The position numbers and the translations under genes were made by a program. DNA of 64,000 nt. It comes from Anabaena catenula FACHB-362. GTDB taxonomy: Bacteria; Cyanobacteriota; Cyanobacteriia; Cyanobacteriales; Nostocaceae. This document shows, piece after piece, positions 37,724 to 46,428 of the stretch. The notes beneath the pieces were generated by a model that ran no database searches, was not told the DNA's origin, and saw nothing but the letters and a program-made list of their open reading frames with translations. Position 1 is the first letter of the stretch, and every line of letters starts with the position of its first letter. The stretch spans positions 124,001 through 188,000 of the forward strand of contig NZ_JACJTQ010000001.1 of the NCBI RefSeq assembly GCF_014698735.1, read 5' to 3'.

Positions 37724-39679
37724 TTATTTGCGTTCTGGACATAATTGCTGTACTTTTTGGGGAAGTTGCTGACAAGCTTGCCCAAAAGATTGAGGATTTA
37801 GTTGCCACCAAGCCAATAAACCCAGACTGGCACTTCCTAGCAGCAAAGCGAAGAATCCCACCAGCATGACCACAAGCTTACCCCGATTTGGTTGTTTAAC
37901 GGGAATTTGGGCAGGTTCCTCTGTCAAATCCAAATCCAGCAAGGTTTGAGAACTGTCTGCTAATGATTCTACGGCTGGGGCTTCTAGTTCTGAAGATTCC
38001 ACTTCTGATGCTGTTATTACTGGTTCCTCTGGTTCAATAGGTTCTATTACCAAGGGTGCAGGTGTAATCGGCACTAAAAAGGCTTGAGAGATTCGGCAAA
38101 GTGTGATCACAACAGATGTATTATCTTGACCATTTTTTTCATTTGCCAGCTTCACCCATTTCTGGGCAGCATCTGCCACTGAGAGTTGACCTGTTAATAG
38201 TGGAATTGCGTAATCTTGCCAAGATTTTTCCACCCAGTCATGATCACTTAAACCATCTGAACATAGCAACAAAATCCCGTCTTCTTCCAAGATCAAGCGC
38301 TTGATGGCAAAGTTGAGAAATTCCGCTTCTTTTGTGCCTAATGCTTGGGTGAGGGCATTGGCATTAGCTGCTTGAATTGCTTGGCGATACAGACTCTGCC
38401 CAAAGCATACTTCCCTTGTGGCCATATCATCATCTATTGTCAGTAATTGGCAATAGTTGGGAGTTATCCAGTAAGCACGACTATCACCAACAGTCGCTAA
38501 GTAAAGTTCATGGGCATTTTCTGACTCCCAGCCAGCCGTTGTGACTACTTTTTGTGGTAGTTGTATAGCCATAACTAAAGTCGTTGCCATGCGTTCTCTA
38601 CCTTGGCGGTTTTGTTCGTCATTGCGTGACCAAATCATGTTATTCACTACCCGCAAGCTGGCAGCTAATTGCTGCTGCAACAAGTCTGGGGGCACAAATT
38701 CTGTTTGTTCGGCGACATCTTTTAGCAAAGCGCGAATTTGCAACTTCAGGGACTGCACTGCTAATTTACTGGCAACTTCGCCGCCTTCATGTCCACCAAT
38801 GCCATCACAAACAATTGATAAATGTGGGTATAAAGAGTCATTTAAGTCTTCAGAGTGACTGGGGTAACAGGTGTCTTCGTTGTGCCTCATGACTACCCCT
38901 GAATCTGTCACCCCTGCGACTGTTAGCATTAAGGGCAACTCAGATGCTGATATTAGTAATAATTGATTGAGTTGGGTGGCTATGGCTGTGAATTCTGCCT
39001 CTTTTTGGCACATTTGCTGGACTATGCTGCTGAAACGTTGGGCAATTTCTGTTTTTGCCACTGCTACCCAAGGCTGCCAGGATTGACCCAAATCCTGTAA
39101 GCTGATTGTCTCTATTGTGGGGTGAAGTTCTAACAACTTTACACACCAACCTTGCACAAGTAAGTTATCTGCTATGAGCAAACTTTGGGCTACTCCCAAT
39201 TCTGATAATGGTGTCCACAGTTGGAGAATTTGCCATAGCCAGTAAACTTGTCTGACTGCTTTTGCTTCTTCCCAAGCTGCGGTAATAGTTGGGTAGAGAT
39301 TTCCCATTTCATCTATGGGCGCATTTTCTAGCAGTAAGATGTCACTAGCATCTAAGGAACTAGTAAATCCGTAGGGTTGGGGGATGTGTAACTGCTGTTG
39401 ATATAACTTGAGGTAAGGAATAACTGTTTTTGGCAATTCTGACGGTACTTCTGGTGAGAGTCTTGGTTGAGTATCTAGCCAAATCTGCTGTGTAATTACT
39501 TCATACCTGTCTGCTACCAATGTCCCTGGTAACATTTTCGCTGCTTCTGTGCCAGTCGCCCAAAGATAGCGATAAACTAGGGGAGTTTGGCAACTGACAC
39601 AAAACTTATCTCCGACAGAATTAATCGGTTGATGACAGTCTGGATTTGGGCAATGAATGATCTGTTGAGTAGAAATCAT
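37724..39679 (-). CDS. PP2C-type serine/threonine phosphatase with zinc-ribbon start and C-terminal membrane anchor
   Basis: 651 residues. The N terminus has CPNPDCHQPINSVGDKFCVSC, a four-Cys zinc ribbon, then a region (~60-245) that may be a degenerate kinase-like or scaffold domain. The PP2C domain (~255-530) has metal-binding Asp motifs RHNEDTCYP, VCDGIGGHEGGEVAS and LLLCSDGLSDHDW. An acidic Pro/Glu-rich linker follows, and a C-terminal membrane helix (LVVMLVGFFALLLGSASLGL). The phosphatase should face the cytoplasm and reverse Hanks-type kinase phosphorylation. No kinase is adjacent. Confidence 0.9.
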   Translation of the reverse strand: MISTQQIIHCPNPDCHQPINSVGDKFCVSCQTPLVYRYLWATGTEAAKMLPGTLVADRYEVITQQIWLDTQPRLSPEVPSELPKTVIPYLKLYQQQLHIPQPYGFTSSLDASDILLLENAPIDEMGNLYPTITAAWEEAKAVRQVYWLWQILQLWTPLSELGVAQSLLIADNLLVQGWCVKLLELHPTIETISLQDLGQSWQPWVAVAKTEIAQRFSSIVQQMCQKEAEFTAIATQLNQLLLISASELPLMLTVAGVTDSGVVMRHNEDTCYPSHSEDLNDSLYPHLSIVCDGIGGHEGGEVASKLAVQSLKLQIRALLKDVAEQTEFVPPDLLQQQLAASLRVVNNMIWSRNDEQNRQGRERMATTLVMAIQLPQKVVTTAGWESENAHELYLATVGDSRAYWITPNYCQLLTIDDDMATREVCFGQSLYRQAIQAANANALTQALGTKEAEFLNFAIKRLILEEDGILLLCSDGLSDHDWVEKSWQDYAIPLLTGQLSVADAAQKWVKLANEKNGQDNTSVVITLCRISQAFLVPITPAPLVIEPIEPEEPVITASEVESSELEAPAVESLADSSQTLLDLDLTEEPAQIPVKQPNRGKLVVMLVGFFALLLGSASLGLLAWWQLNPQSFGQACQQLPQKVQQLCPERK

Positions 39680-39919
39680 AATGTATAAATTATAAAGAAT
39701 GAATTAACTTGTGAATTTCGATTAAGTTTAGCTGTCAATGACTAGCAGATTATAATAAACTCGGTTTGTGTACCCCAGGCTACACCTTATTAATCAATTT
39801 AATCAAAAATTGCCTGTTAAAATTACCAAGTTTTATTTTCCGTAATTCGTTAGGGCATGACTGTATATAATCACAGGAATATATTTAGCTGAATGTAATG
39901 TAGTGTCTAGGATGGCGCT

Positions 39920-40354
39920 ATGCCAATTTTTACCTTAATTTGGCTGCTGGCAGGATCGGTTCTGTGTTTAATGGAACTGTTTTTACCATCGGCTTTTGTG
40001 GCTTTCATGATGGGAATTAGTGCTTTTGCAGTGGCGGTACTGTCTCAACTCGGTTTAGGAAGTGTCTGGCTGCAAGTCGCTGTTTGGCTGTTGCTTTCCA
40101 CAATGCTGATTTTACTTTCTCGGCGATTTTTGCAACCACGACGGCGCAAGTCGAAAATTCAGGATGCAGTCATTGCAGAAACTTTAACAGAAATTCCTGT
40201 GGGACAAATAGGGCGGGTTTTATACGAGGGTAATTCTTGGCGGGCTAGATGTGATGATGACAAACTGTGTGTACCACCTCATCAAAGTGTTTATGTGGTG
40301 AGAAGGGAAGGGACTACTTTAATTGTGATGCCAGAAAATATTTTGCATTCTTAG
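39920..40354 (+). CDS. nfeD: NfeD-like membrane protein
   Basis: 144 residues. Two or three N-terminal membrane helices (FTLIWLLAGSVLCLMELFLP; FMMGISAFAVAVLSQL; VAVWLLLSTMLILLS) and a C-terminal OB-fold (GQIGRVLYEGNSWRARCDDD) match the short NfeD family. NfeD proteins partner SPFH proteins in membrane microdomains. The SPFH gene follows 52 bp downstream on the same strand, as in many bacteria, so the two are almost certainly an operon. Confidence 0.9.
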   Translation: MPIFTLIWLLAGSVLCLMELFLPSAFVAFMMGISAFAVAVLSQLGLGSVWLQVAVWLLLSTMLILLSRRFLQPRRRKSKIQDAVIAETLTEIPVGQIGRVLYEGNSWRARCDDDKLCVPPHQSVYVVRREGTTLIVMPENILHS

Positions 40355-40406
40355 TCTGTGGTGATTGGTTTTGTAAAATCTAGACTCAGCAATTAGGAGA
40401 ATTATT

Positions 40407-41372
40407 ATGGAACAGTTTTTTTTACTTGTCTTTTTGGCGCTTGGTGGTTCTGCTGTTGCCGGATCTGTGCGTGTTGTCAATCAGGGAAATGAAGCTTTGG
40501 TGGAAAGATTAGGTAGTTATAACAAGAAAATGCAACCAGGACTAAATTTTGTTCTGCCTTTCCTTGATAAAGTTGTCTACCGAGAAACTATCCGCGAAAA
40601 AGTCTTAGATATTCCTCCCCAAAAGTGCATTACCCGCGACAATGTGGGGATTGAGGTGGATGCTGTGGTTTACTGGCGGATTGTGGATATGGAAAAAGCC
40701 TGGTATAAGGTGGAAAATTTGCAGTCGGCGATGGTTAATTTGGTGTTAACTCAAATTCGCTCGGAAATGGGACAATTGGAGTTAGATCAAACTTTTACTG
40801 CCCGTTCTCAAATCAATGAGCTTTTGTTACAGGATTTGGATGTTTCTACTGATCCTTGGGGTGTGAAGGTGACAAGGGTTGAGTTGAGGGATATTATCCC
40901 TTCTCAGGCGGTGCGGGAAGCAATGGAATTGCAAATGTCGGCTGAACGACGGAAACGGGCATCAATTCTCACTTCTGAGGGCGATAGAGAATCTGCTGTT
41001 AATAGTGCTAGGGGTAAGGCTGATGCTCAAATTTTGGATGCTGAAGCTCGACAAAAATCAGTAATTTTACAAGCTGAAGCTGAACAAAAAGCGATTATTT
41101 TAAAAGCGCAAGCCGAACGCCAACAACAAGTTCTCAGGGCGCAGGCTATTGCGGAATCAGCAGAAATTATTTCCCAAAAAATTAGAACTAACCCTGAAGC
41201 TAAGAAGGCTGTGGAAGTTCTGTTTGCTTTGGGTTATCTGGATATGGGGACAGCTATTGGTAAAAGCGATAGTAGTAAGGTGATTTTTATAGATCCTCGC
41301 ACTATTCCCGCTGCTTTAGAGGGGATACGTTCTGTGGTGTCTGATGTTTCTACTGACTCAAACCCTCAGTAA
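40407..41372 (+). CDS. SPFH/band-7 (stomatin-like, QmcA-type) membrane protein
   Basis: 321 residues. The N-terminal membrane helix is [18 protein letters not shown], then a band-7 domain: [58 protein letters not shown]. An Ala/Glu/Lys-rich coiled coil (~185-265: [20 protein letters not shown]) mediates oligomer rings. The C terminus contains [20 protein letters not shown]. It pairs with NfeD upstream and probably scaffolds membrane proteases or protein quality control. Confidence 0.93.
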   Translation: MEQFFLLVFLALGGSAVAGSVRVVNQGNEALVERLGSYNKKMQPGLNFVLPFLDKVVYRETIREKVLDIPPQKCITRDNVGIEVDAVVYWRIVDMEKAWYKVENLQSAMVNLVLTQIRSEMGQLELDQTFTARSQINELLLQDLDVSTDPWGVKVTRVELRDIIPSQAVREAMELQMSAERRKRASILTSEGDRESAVNSARGKADAQILDAEARQKSVILQAEAEQKAIILKAQAERQQQVLRAQAIAESAEIISQKIRTNPEAKKAVEVLFALGYLDMGTAIGKSDSSKVIFIDPRTIPAALEGIRSVVSDVSTDSNPQ

Positions 41373-41402
41373 TATCGTGTTCGGTTCAAGACTTATAATT
41401 AG

Positions 41403-41513
41403 GGCAGACGCGGGGACACGGAGACGCGGATATGGAGACGCGGAGACACGGGGACACGGAGACGCGGATATGGAGACGCGGAGACACGGGGACAGGGGGA
41501 CGCGGAGAAAATT
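41403..41513. repeat. GC-rich tandem repeat (GACACGG / GACGCGG units)
   Basis: Mixed heptamer and octamer-like units; the block GACGCGGATATGGAGACGCG recurs twice. Gives a false Arg/Gly-rich frame after the SPFH gene. Confidence 0.85.
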
Positions 41514-41536
41514 AAGAATAACTTAATCACTAATGA

Positions 41537-41577
41537 CCAATCACCAATCACCAATCACCAATCACCAATCACCAATG
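41537..41577. repeat. STRR, heptamer CCAATCA, 5 copies
   Basis: Five perfect copies plus a variant, ending at the stop codon of the Fur-family gene. Confidence 0.9.
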
Positions 41578-41578
41578 A

Positions 41579-41968
41579 CTAATGACTAATTTCTTGACAT
41601 TGGTTACACAAGCCAAAAAATTCTAAGGTGTGATAAAAAACTTTGAATTTATGGCTGGCTTTTAATTCTGTTTCTAGTTCATGGACGGGACATTGATGAA
41701 TGGGTATGGAAAGTCCACATTGTAAGCAAGTTAGGTGATGTTTGTCTTGCTGGGTGAGGCTGTAGAGGGCTTCTCCATTAGCCAATGTTCGCACCTGAAC
41801 CTGTCCTTCTAGTTTGAGGGCTTCCAGTGAGCGATAAACTGTTGCTAAACCCATGCTCTGACTGCGGTTACGTAGTTCTATGTAAAGATCTTGGGCGGAA
41901 ATTCCTTGTTTAATGTTTTTTAACAGAGTTAAAATTCGCTCTTGACTGCGGGTGCGTATGGCTCTCAT
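41579..41968 (-). CDS. Fur-family regulator, probably Zur (FurB)
   Basis: 129 residues. The N-terminal winged helix has GISAQDLYIELRNRSQSMGL and ATVYRSLEALKLEGQVQV, the Fur recognition helix. The C-terminal half has HHLTCLQCG and FGLCNQC, two CxxC pairs of the structural zinc site, and a His/Cys-rich sensing region (PIHQCPVHELE). Among cyanobacterial Fur paralogues this short form with QQDKHHLTCLQCG looks most like FurB/Zur, the zinc regulator, but PerR or Fur cannot be excluded by eye. It is divergent from purS with 161 bp between starts. Confidence 0.82.
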   Translation of the reverse strand: MRAIRTRSQERILTLLKNIKQGISAQDLYIELRNRSQSMGLATVYRSLEALKLEGQVQVRTLANGEALYSLTQQDKHHLTCLQCGLSIPIHQCPVHELETELKASHKFKVFYHTLEFFGLCNQCQEISH

Positions 41969-42129
41969 AGCAATTTTAGATTTTAGATGGGGAATTATAA
42001 AAATTTGGTATCATGGATGACTATTTTAAATTAGCATCTGTTTGGTATAACTGGTTTGTGATTATATTTTCACCCAGTTGGAACAGTAAAGTTATAGTAT
42101 AGCGATCGCAGCATTCAGCAAAAAGACCT

Positions 42130-42408
42130 GTGCAAAGAAAATATTTAGCTAAAATTTTCGTGACGCTTCGGCCTTCAGTCTTAGATCCTGCTGGTGTGGC
42201 TGTACAATCTGGCCTCAAGCAACTGGGATACGATAATGTTGAGCAGGTGCGTATTGGCAAGTATATGGAAGTCACCATCATTTCTCCTGAGGAGACTAAA
42301 GCGCGTCATGACCTAAATCAAATGTGTGACCAAATGTTAGCAAATCCGGTGATTGAAAATTACCGCTTTGAGTTGATTGAGGTGGAATCACAAACGGGAG
42401 TGTTCTGA
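42130..42408 (+). CDS. purS: phosphoribosylformylglycinamidine synthase subunit PurS
   Basis: 92 residues from GTG 42130. PurS bridges PurL and PurQ and helps channel ammonia in the fourth step of purine synthesis. KIFVTLRPSVLDPAGVAVQS and MCDQMLANPVIENYRFELIE are standard family segments. purQ follows 102 bp downstream, with an STRR between; purL is not in the window. A GTG start with weak upstream site may limit expression. Confidence 0.94.
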   Translation: MQRKYLAKIFVTLRPSVLDPAGVAVQSGLKQLGYDNVEQVRIGKYMEVTIISPEETKARHDLNQMCDQMLANPVIENYRFELIEVESQTGVF

Positions 42409-42462
42409 AGTAGGTAATGAGTAATTGGTGATTGGTGAATGGGAAATAACCATTACTAATCA

Positions 42463-42508
42463 CCAATGACTAATGACTAATGACCAATGACTAATGACTA
42501 ATGACTAA
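42463..42508. repeat. STRR, heptamer TAATGAC, 6 copies, in the purQ leader
   Basis: Six near-perfect TAATGAC units (one CAATGAC) end 2-3 bp before the purQ ATG, so the leader has no normal Shine-Dalgarno. Confidence 0.9.
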
Positions 42509-42510
42509 TT

Positions 42511-43185
42511 ATGAAATTCGGTGTTTTAGTTTTTCCAGGGTCTAATTGCGATCGCGATGTGGCTTATGTCACTAGAGACTTGTTAGGACAGCCAACGCGC
42601 ATGGTATGGCATCAAGAGACTGATATTAGTGATATAGATGTGGTGATTGTCCCCGGTGGCTTTAGTTATGGGGATTATTTACGTTGTGGTGCGATCGCTC
42701 GGTTTTCGCCTGTGATGCCACAGGTGATTGAACACGCACAAAAGGGTAAGTTTGTCTTGGGTATTTGTAATGGGTTTCAGGTATTAACTGAGGCTGGTTT
42801 ATTACCTGGGGTATTAGCGAGAAATCAAGATTTGCATTTTATCTGCGATCGCTCTCCCTTGAAAGTTGAGCGTAATAATTTACCTTGGACTCAAGGTTAT
42901 GCAGAGGGTGAAATTATCACTTTACCCATTGCTCACGGAGAAGGGCGATTTTATGCTGATAAAAAGACTTTAGCAGAAATTGAAGATAACGGACAAGTTT
43001 TATTTCGTTACCAAGGGGAAAATCCCAACGGTTCATTAAACAGCATTGCAGGGATTTGTAATCTTCAAGGTAATGTTTTAGGAATGATGCCACATCCAGA
43101 AAGAGCAGCAGATTCTGCGTTAGGTAATAGCGATGGTTTGCGGTTGTTTCAGGGATTATTGGGGAAAGTGGCAGCTTTGGTGTAA
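42511..43185 (+). CDS. purQ: phosphoribosylformylglycinamidine synthase subunit PurQ (glutaminase)
   Basis: 224 residues. A class I glutamine amidotransferase supplying ammonia to PurL. KFGVLVFPGSNCDRDVAYVT opens the protein. The nucleophile Cys is in FVLGICNGFQVLTEAG, and the His-x-Glu pair is in MMPHPERAADSALG. Length is normal. It forms a unit with purS, and only an STRR lies in its leader. It is the last core gene before the 43.3-50 kb island. Confidence 0.96.
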   Translation: MKFGVLVFPGSNCDRDVAYVTRDLLGQPTRMVWHQETDISDIDVVIVPGGFSYGDYLRCGAIARFSPVMPQVIEHAQKGKFVLGICNGFQVLTEAGLLPGVLARNQDLHFICDRSPLKVERNNLPWTQGYAEGEIITLPIAHGEGRFYADKKTLAEIEDNGQVLFRYQGENPNGSLNSIAGICNLQGNVLGMMPHPERAADSALGNSDGLRLFQGLLGKVAALV

Positions 43186-43215
43186 CTATACATCTGTAAT
43201 ATTCTCAAAAATCTA

Positions 43216-43233
43216 GGGTGGGCAATGCCCACC
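43216..43233. repeat. hairpin repeat GGTGGGCA/TGCCCACC after purQ
   Basis: GGGTGGGCAATGCCCACCTTATTTA forms a stem followed by a weak T-rich stretch. The same arms occur at 50857-50873. It may terminate purQ or be a dispersed palindrome. Confidence 0.5.
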
Positions 43234-43324
43234 TTATTTAATAAGTATTAAGTATTGACTTGTCAAGACGCAAAGCATTATTATCTAGTAATTGTAATTA
43301 TAAAAACAATAATTAAGGGTGCAA

Positions 43325-46300
43325 ATGAACAAAATAACAATAAATCCAGACTTAGCCAATGTGGATTATACTGATTTATTAACGAAGATATTACAAGTTT
43401 TACAGAAACCGAATCAACAAATATTTAAACTTGTTGATGATAGTAAACATTTAGAAATTAATATTGATCAAGTAGCTACTGAAGTTGCTAATTTGCAGGT
43501 AGAAAATCCCTTGGGAGCATCTGCAAATAGTGTTCGTTCTGCTACCGTAAATATTAGTCCAGGTTCTGAAGAACAGTTTCGGACTCAAATTCATGCAATT
43601 AGAGATTGTGTTAAGAAATTATTAGAATCATCATTAGGAAATAGTGAATCAATAGAGGAATTTGTTAGTAAATTAATTCCAGATTTACAAACATTCAAAG
43701 GAAAAACATCTAACTTAAATTTTACCTATCCTTTTCCTCGTTATGACAATTTGCAAAAGCAACGGTTAACTTTTAATAAAAAAAAATCTGAAAACAGAGA
43801 ATTGCTAAAAGTTCATAAGCTAACTATTTCTGTACAGAAAACTCGTGATTTTGAGGCAGAATTGCGAAAAGGTTTAGAAAATTATATTCGGGTTAAATTT
43901 GCGGGTGCAAATCCTGAAGAAAAACAAGACTTAGAATATATTCTTGAAGATTTAGAAAAAGATAAAAATTCTGACTTTTTTCGTTTGCGGGATGTTGTCA
44001 ACAAGGAAACATTAGGTAAACTCAAAAAACAAGCACAGATAAATTATTTAGAGTTTCTGCTAGAAAATATTAACACTAAGACTAGCAATTTAAACTTAAA
44101 CGCCGCAGGTGCTATATATTTAGAAGATTTGATTAGAAGACTAAGACTTATAGAAAAATACATCAACGATAGTCACAAAGGTGATGGTGATTACCTCGTC
44201 AACTATGCGGGTGCTGAACTTAATTACAAAGATGCCTTTTCTCGTGGTGAAGTATTTGATAAGCTGCCTATTATTCCCATAGTACAAGGTTTTTTGGGAG
44301 AAACAAAAGATGAAAATCGGGGAGAAATTCAATTTGTATTTGGACTAAAATTGAAGTTTGATGGAAAAGTTCATACTGATGGTGGTAAAAGCGTTTTTGA
44401 TTATCGTCTCAATATTCTTAACCCAGATAGTCAAGAACATAAAGATGCACTTGCAGATCCTTTACAGCGAGAATCATTTGCAAAAGAGGTATTAAGAATA
44501 GCATTTTTGTACTATTTTTTATTTGCGTCTCCTCATAATCCCAAAAATGATAATTATGATGTAAACAATGAATTAAAATATGATCCTTTAGAAGCTTTTG
44601 AGAAAAAGGTAATTCAGAAATTACGGGGTTCTGATGAAACAGCAAAAGAACAACTGCTTCGGAATATTTATAAATACTTACAAGAATTTAATGTTCAGTT
44701 TAAAATCAATCGTCTCAAAGGTGTATTGCAAAATCTTCTCAAGCGCACAACTTCCTTCCCTACAAGAGATTATCCTGTACATATTTCTGTAAAAAATGGC
44801 ATTCTTGAAGAAGATACCCAGAATATTTTCAATAACAATACATTTTTTAAACCTGTTCTGAGAAGAAATCCCAAAGAAGTTCTGAAATACATATCTTTGG
44901 GAAAACCGAATACAGAAACAAATTCTCTTTGTACCTTACCAGCTAACGTTACTATCCATGACATTCACTTTTTTGCTACAGATGATCAAGAAACCTTTAG
45001 CATGGAATATGATTTAACTGGTATTCGTGCATTACCAGTAATTTTTGCACCTTTAAATGATCCAAGATGTTTAAAGATTTACGATCAACATTTTAAAAAT
45101 CGTCAACTTTTATTATTTCCCTATCGTTTAGAAGATAAAAAACTAGAACCTCATCAAGCTTTTGTTTATAAATTTACTTATGGGTTGCTTGCTTATATCT
45201 GTCTGAAAATTTTATTAGACAAGCAGAAAAGATTATTTATTCCTATTCTCAGATTACACCTGCATGGGAAAGATGATGATGCACCGATAGAAAAATTTAT
45301 AGTTTCTTTATCTGGTGTTTTATCTCATTTATTTAACGAAACACATCGTGCTAATGAACAAGGAATTGATATCCGAGATTTGGGATTTAAAATTCCTAAT
45401 ACCATGAGTTCTTTGTACTCTGTTTTACCCAAAAAATTTAGTTTCAATAGTTCTTCAAAATCTCCCCAATTAGACAAATTAGCAATTATTATTGTCTCCA
45501 GTCGTGAAAGTGATCGGGGGTGGAGTGGTTCTGCAAAAATATCCAACTTAATGGGGGAAATTATCGGTGTAAACATGAAAAATGGAGTAGTTAAATTTCA
45601 GTTACCGACAACTTTTTCTGACAACTATAACCAGATAGAAATGTATACAAATCCCAGCGTGATTATTGATAAAGTAACTGAACTTTACCAATTGGGATAC
45701 AAGCACATTGTCTATATTGCGAAAGCACCTTTTACTAGCACATTACACATGACACAGACAGATGATGATGATGGACTTTTCTTCATGTCAAGAGATGTAA
45801 TTAGAGGTTTAAAATCTGAATATCATGATATCAAAATCTATCCGATGTTTTTTGATAAATACTATGCGGTTAGACTAGAAAATATCGAAGCAAGTTCTTT
45901 ATATATTCAAGACACAATAGAACTGACAAATTTAGTCGAAGATCCTAGCAAAAAATCCGTTGTATTTTTCAATTTATTTAATGGAATGAAAGTAGGTAAA
46001 GAGGAAGAAAGATATTATAGAGGTGTAATTTCTTATGCGACGCTGTTAAATATTTATCAAGGAATACTTGACGATGAAGATATCCACAAAGGACTTATTT
46101 TTGATGGTTCATTAAAGGACGACATATTGCAATATTTGACATTATTTCACTTTTCACGCTACCAAAAAGCCGACAAAAAAATTCACATTAAACTAGATCC
46201 CTACGACAATTTAATCGGAGATAAATCCGTTGGTAAACTTTCTTTGTTTAATCATATTAGAGGAAAAGGTGAATTTAACTCTTTAGCATTTTTAACTCTG

Positions 46301-46327
46301 GTAAGAACCATTTTAAACGCAGAGTGA
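43325..46327 (+). CDS. large protein of unknown family; C-terminal third possibly a degenerate PIWI domain
   Basis: 1000 residues from ATG 43325 (GGG five bases before it; a GTG two codons earlier is less likely). No family recognised with confidence. Residues ~1-300 are mainly helical and charged. ~300-700 include FIPILRLHLHGKDDDAP-like strands. ~718-1000 show a strand-helix order recalling PIWI: LAIIIVSSRESDR where catalytic PIWIs have an Asp after the strand, YKHIVYIAKAPF at the i-x-x-R-D-G position but without R-D-G, DIKIYPMFFDKYYAVRL like IxxIxVxKRHxTR, and ILQYLTLFHFSRYQ like the late Q-x-L-T-x-x-L-C-x-x-Y motif. The metal-binding acidic residues seem absent, so it would be inactive. 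It is AT-rich and paired with a helicase gene downstream. Confidence 0.6.
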   Translation: MNKITINPDLANVDYTDLLTKILQVLQKPNQQIFKLVDDSKHLEINIDQVATEVANLQVENPLGASANSVRSATVNISPGSEEQFRTQIHAIRDCVKKLLESSLGNSESIEEFVSKLIPDLQTFKGKTSNLNFTYPFPRYDNLQKQRLTFNKKKSENRELLKVHKLTISVQKTRDFEAELRKGLENYIRVKFAGANPEEKQDLEYILEDLEKDKNSDFFRLRDVVNKETLGKLKKQAQINYLEFLLENINTKTSNLNLNAAGAIYLEDLIRRLRLIEKYINDSHKGDGDYLVNYAGAELNYKDAFSRGEVFDKLPIIPIVQGFLGETKDENRGEIQFVFGLKLKFDGKVHTDGGKSVFDYRLNILNPDSQEHKDALADPLQRESFAKEVLRIAFLYYFLFASPHNPKNDNYDVNNELKYDPLEAFEKKVIQKLRGSDETAKEQLLRNIYKYLQEFNVQFKINRLKGVLQNLLKRTTSFPTRDYPVHISVKNGILEEDTQNIFNNNTFFKPVLRRNPKEVLKYISLGKPNTETNSLCTLPANVTIHDIHFFATDDQETFSMEYDLTGIRALPVIFAPLNDPRCLKIYDQHFKNRQLLLFPYRLEDKKLEPHQAFVYKFTYGLLAYICLKILLDKQKRLFIPILRLHLHGKDDDAPIEKFIVSLSGVLSHLFNETHRANEQGIDIRDLGFKIPNTMSSLYSVLPKKFSFNSSSKSPQLDKLAIIIVSSRESDRGWSGSAKISNLMGEIIGVNMKNGVVKFQLPTTFSDNYNQIEMYTNPSVIIDKVTELYQLGYKHIVYIAKAPFTSTLHMTQTDDDDGLFFMSRDVIRGLKSEYHDIKIYPMFFDKYYAVRLENIEASSLYIQDTIELTNLVEDPSKKSVVFFNLFNGMKVGKEEERYYRGVISYATLLNIYQGILDDEDIHKGLIFDGSLKDDILQYLTLFHFSRYQKADKKIHIKLDPYDNLIGDKSVGKLSLFNHIRGKGEFNSLAFLTLVRTILNAE

Positions 46328-46410
46328 CGCTGAGGTTAACGCAGAGGAACATAGAGTTCTCTTTCTCTGCGCTACTCTGCGCTTTACTCAGCGTTCCTCC
46401 GCGTTTAAAA
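46311..46410. repeat. 100 bp inverted-repeat element at the junction of the two island genes
   Basis: Perfect 10 bp ends TTTTAAACGC (46311) and GCGTTTAAAA (46401-46410), with internal CGCAGAG/CTCTGCG units. The left end overlaps the stop of the first gene, so its last residues (LNAE) come from the element. The upstream extension of the helicase frame (46324-46428) lies mostly in the element. Confidence 0.8.
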
Positions 46411-46428
46411 AATATATCACTAAACATC

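Noticed and set aside
41344-41526. A frame with RRRGYGDAETRGHGD-like repeats
   Set aside because: Translation of GC-rich tandem repeats following the SPFH gene; starts inside that gene in another frame.
46324-46428. N-terminal extension of the helicase (MTLRLTQRNIEF...)
   Set aside because: It is mostly encoded by an inverted-repeat element; ATG 46429 gives a conventional start.
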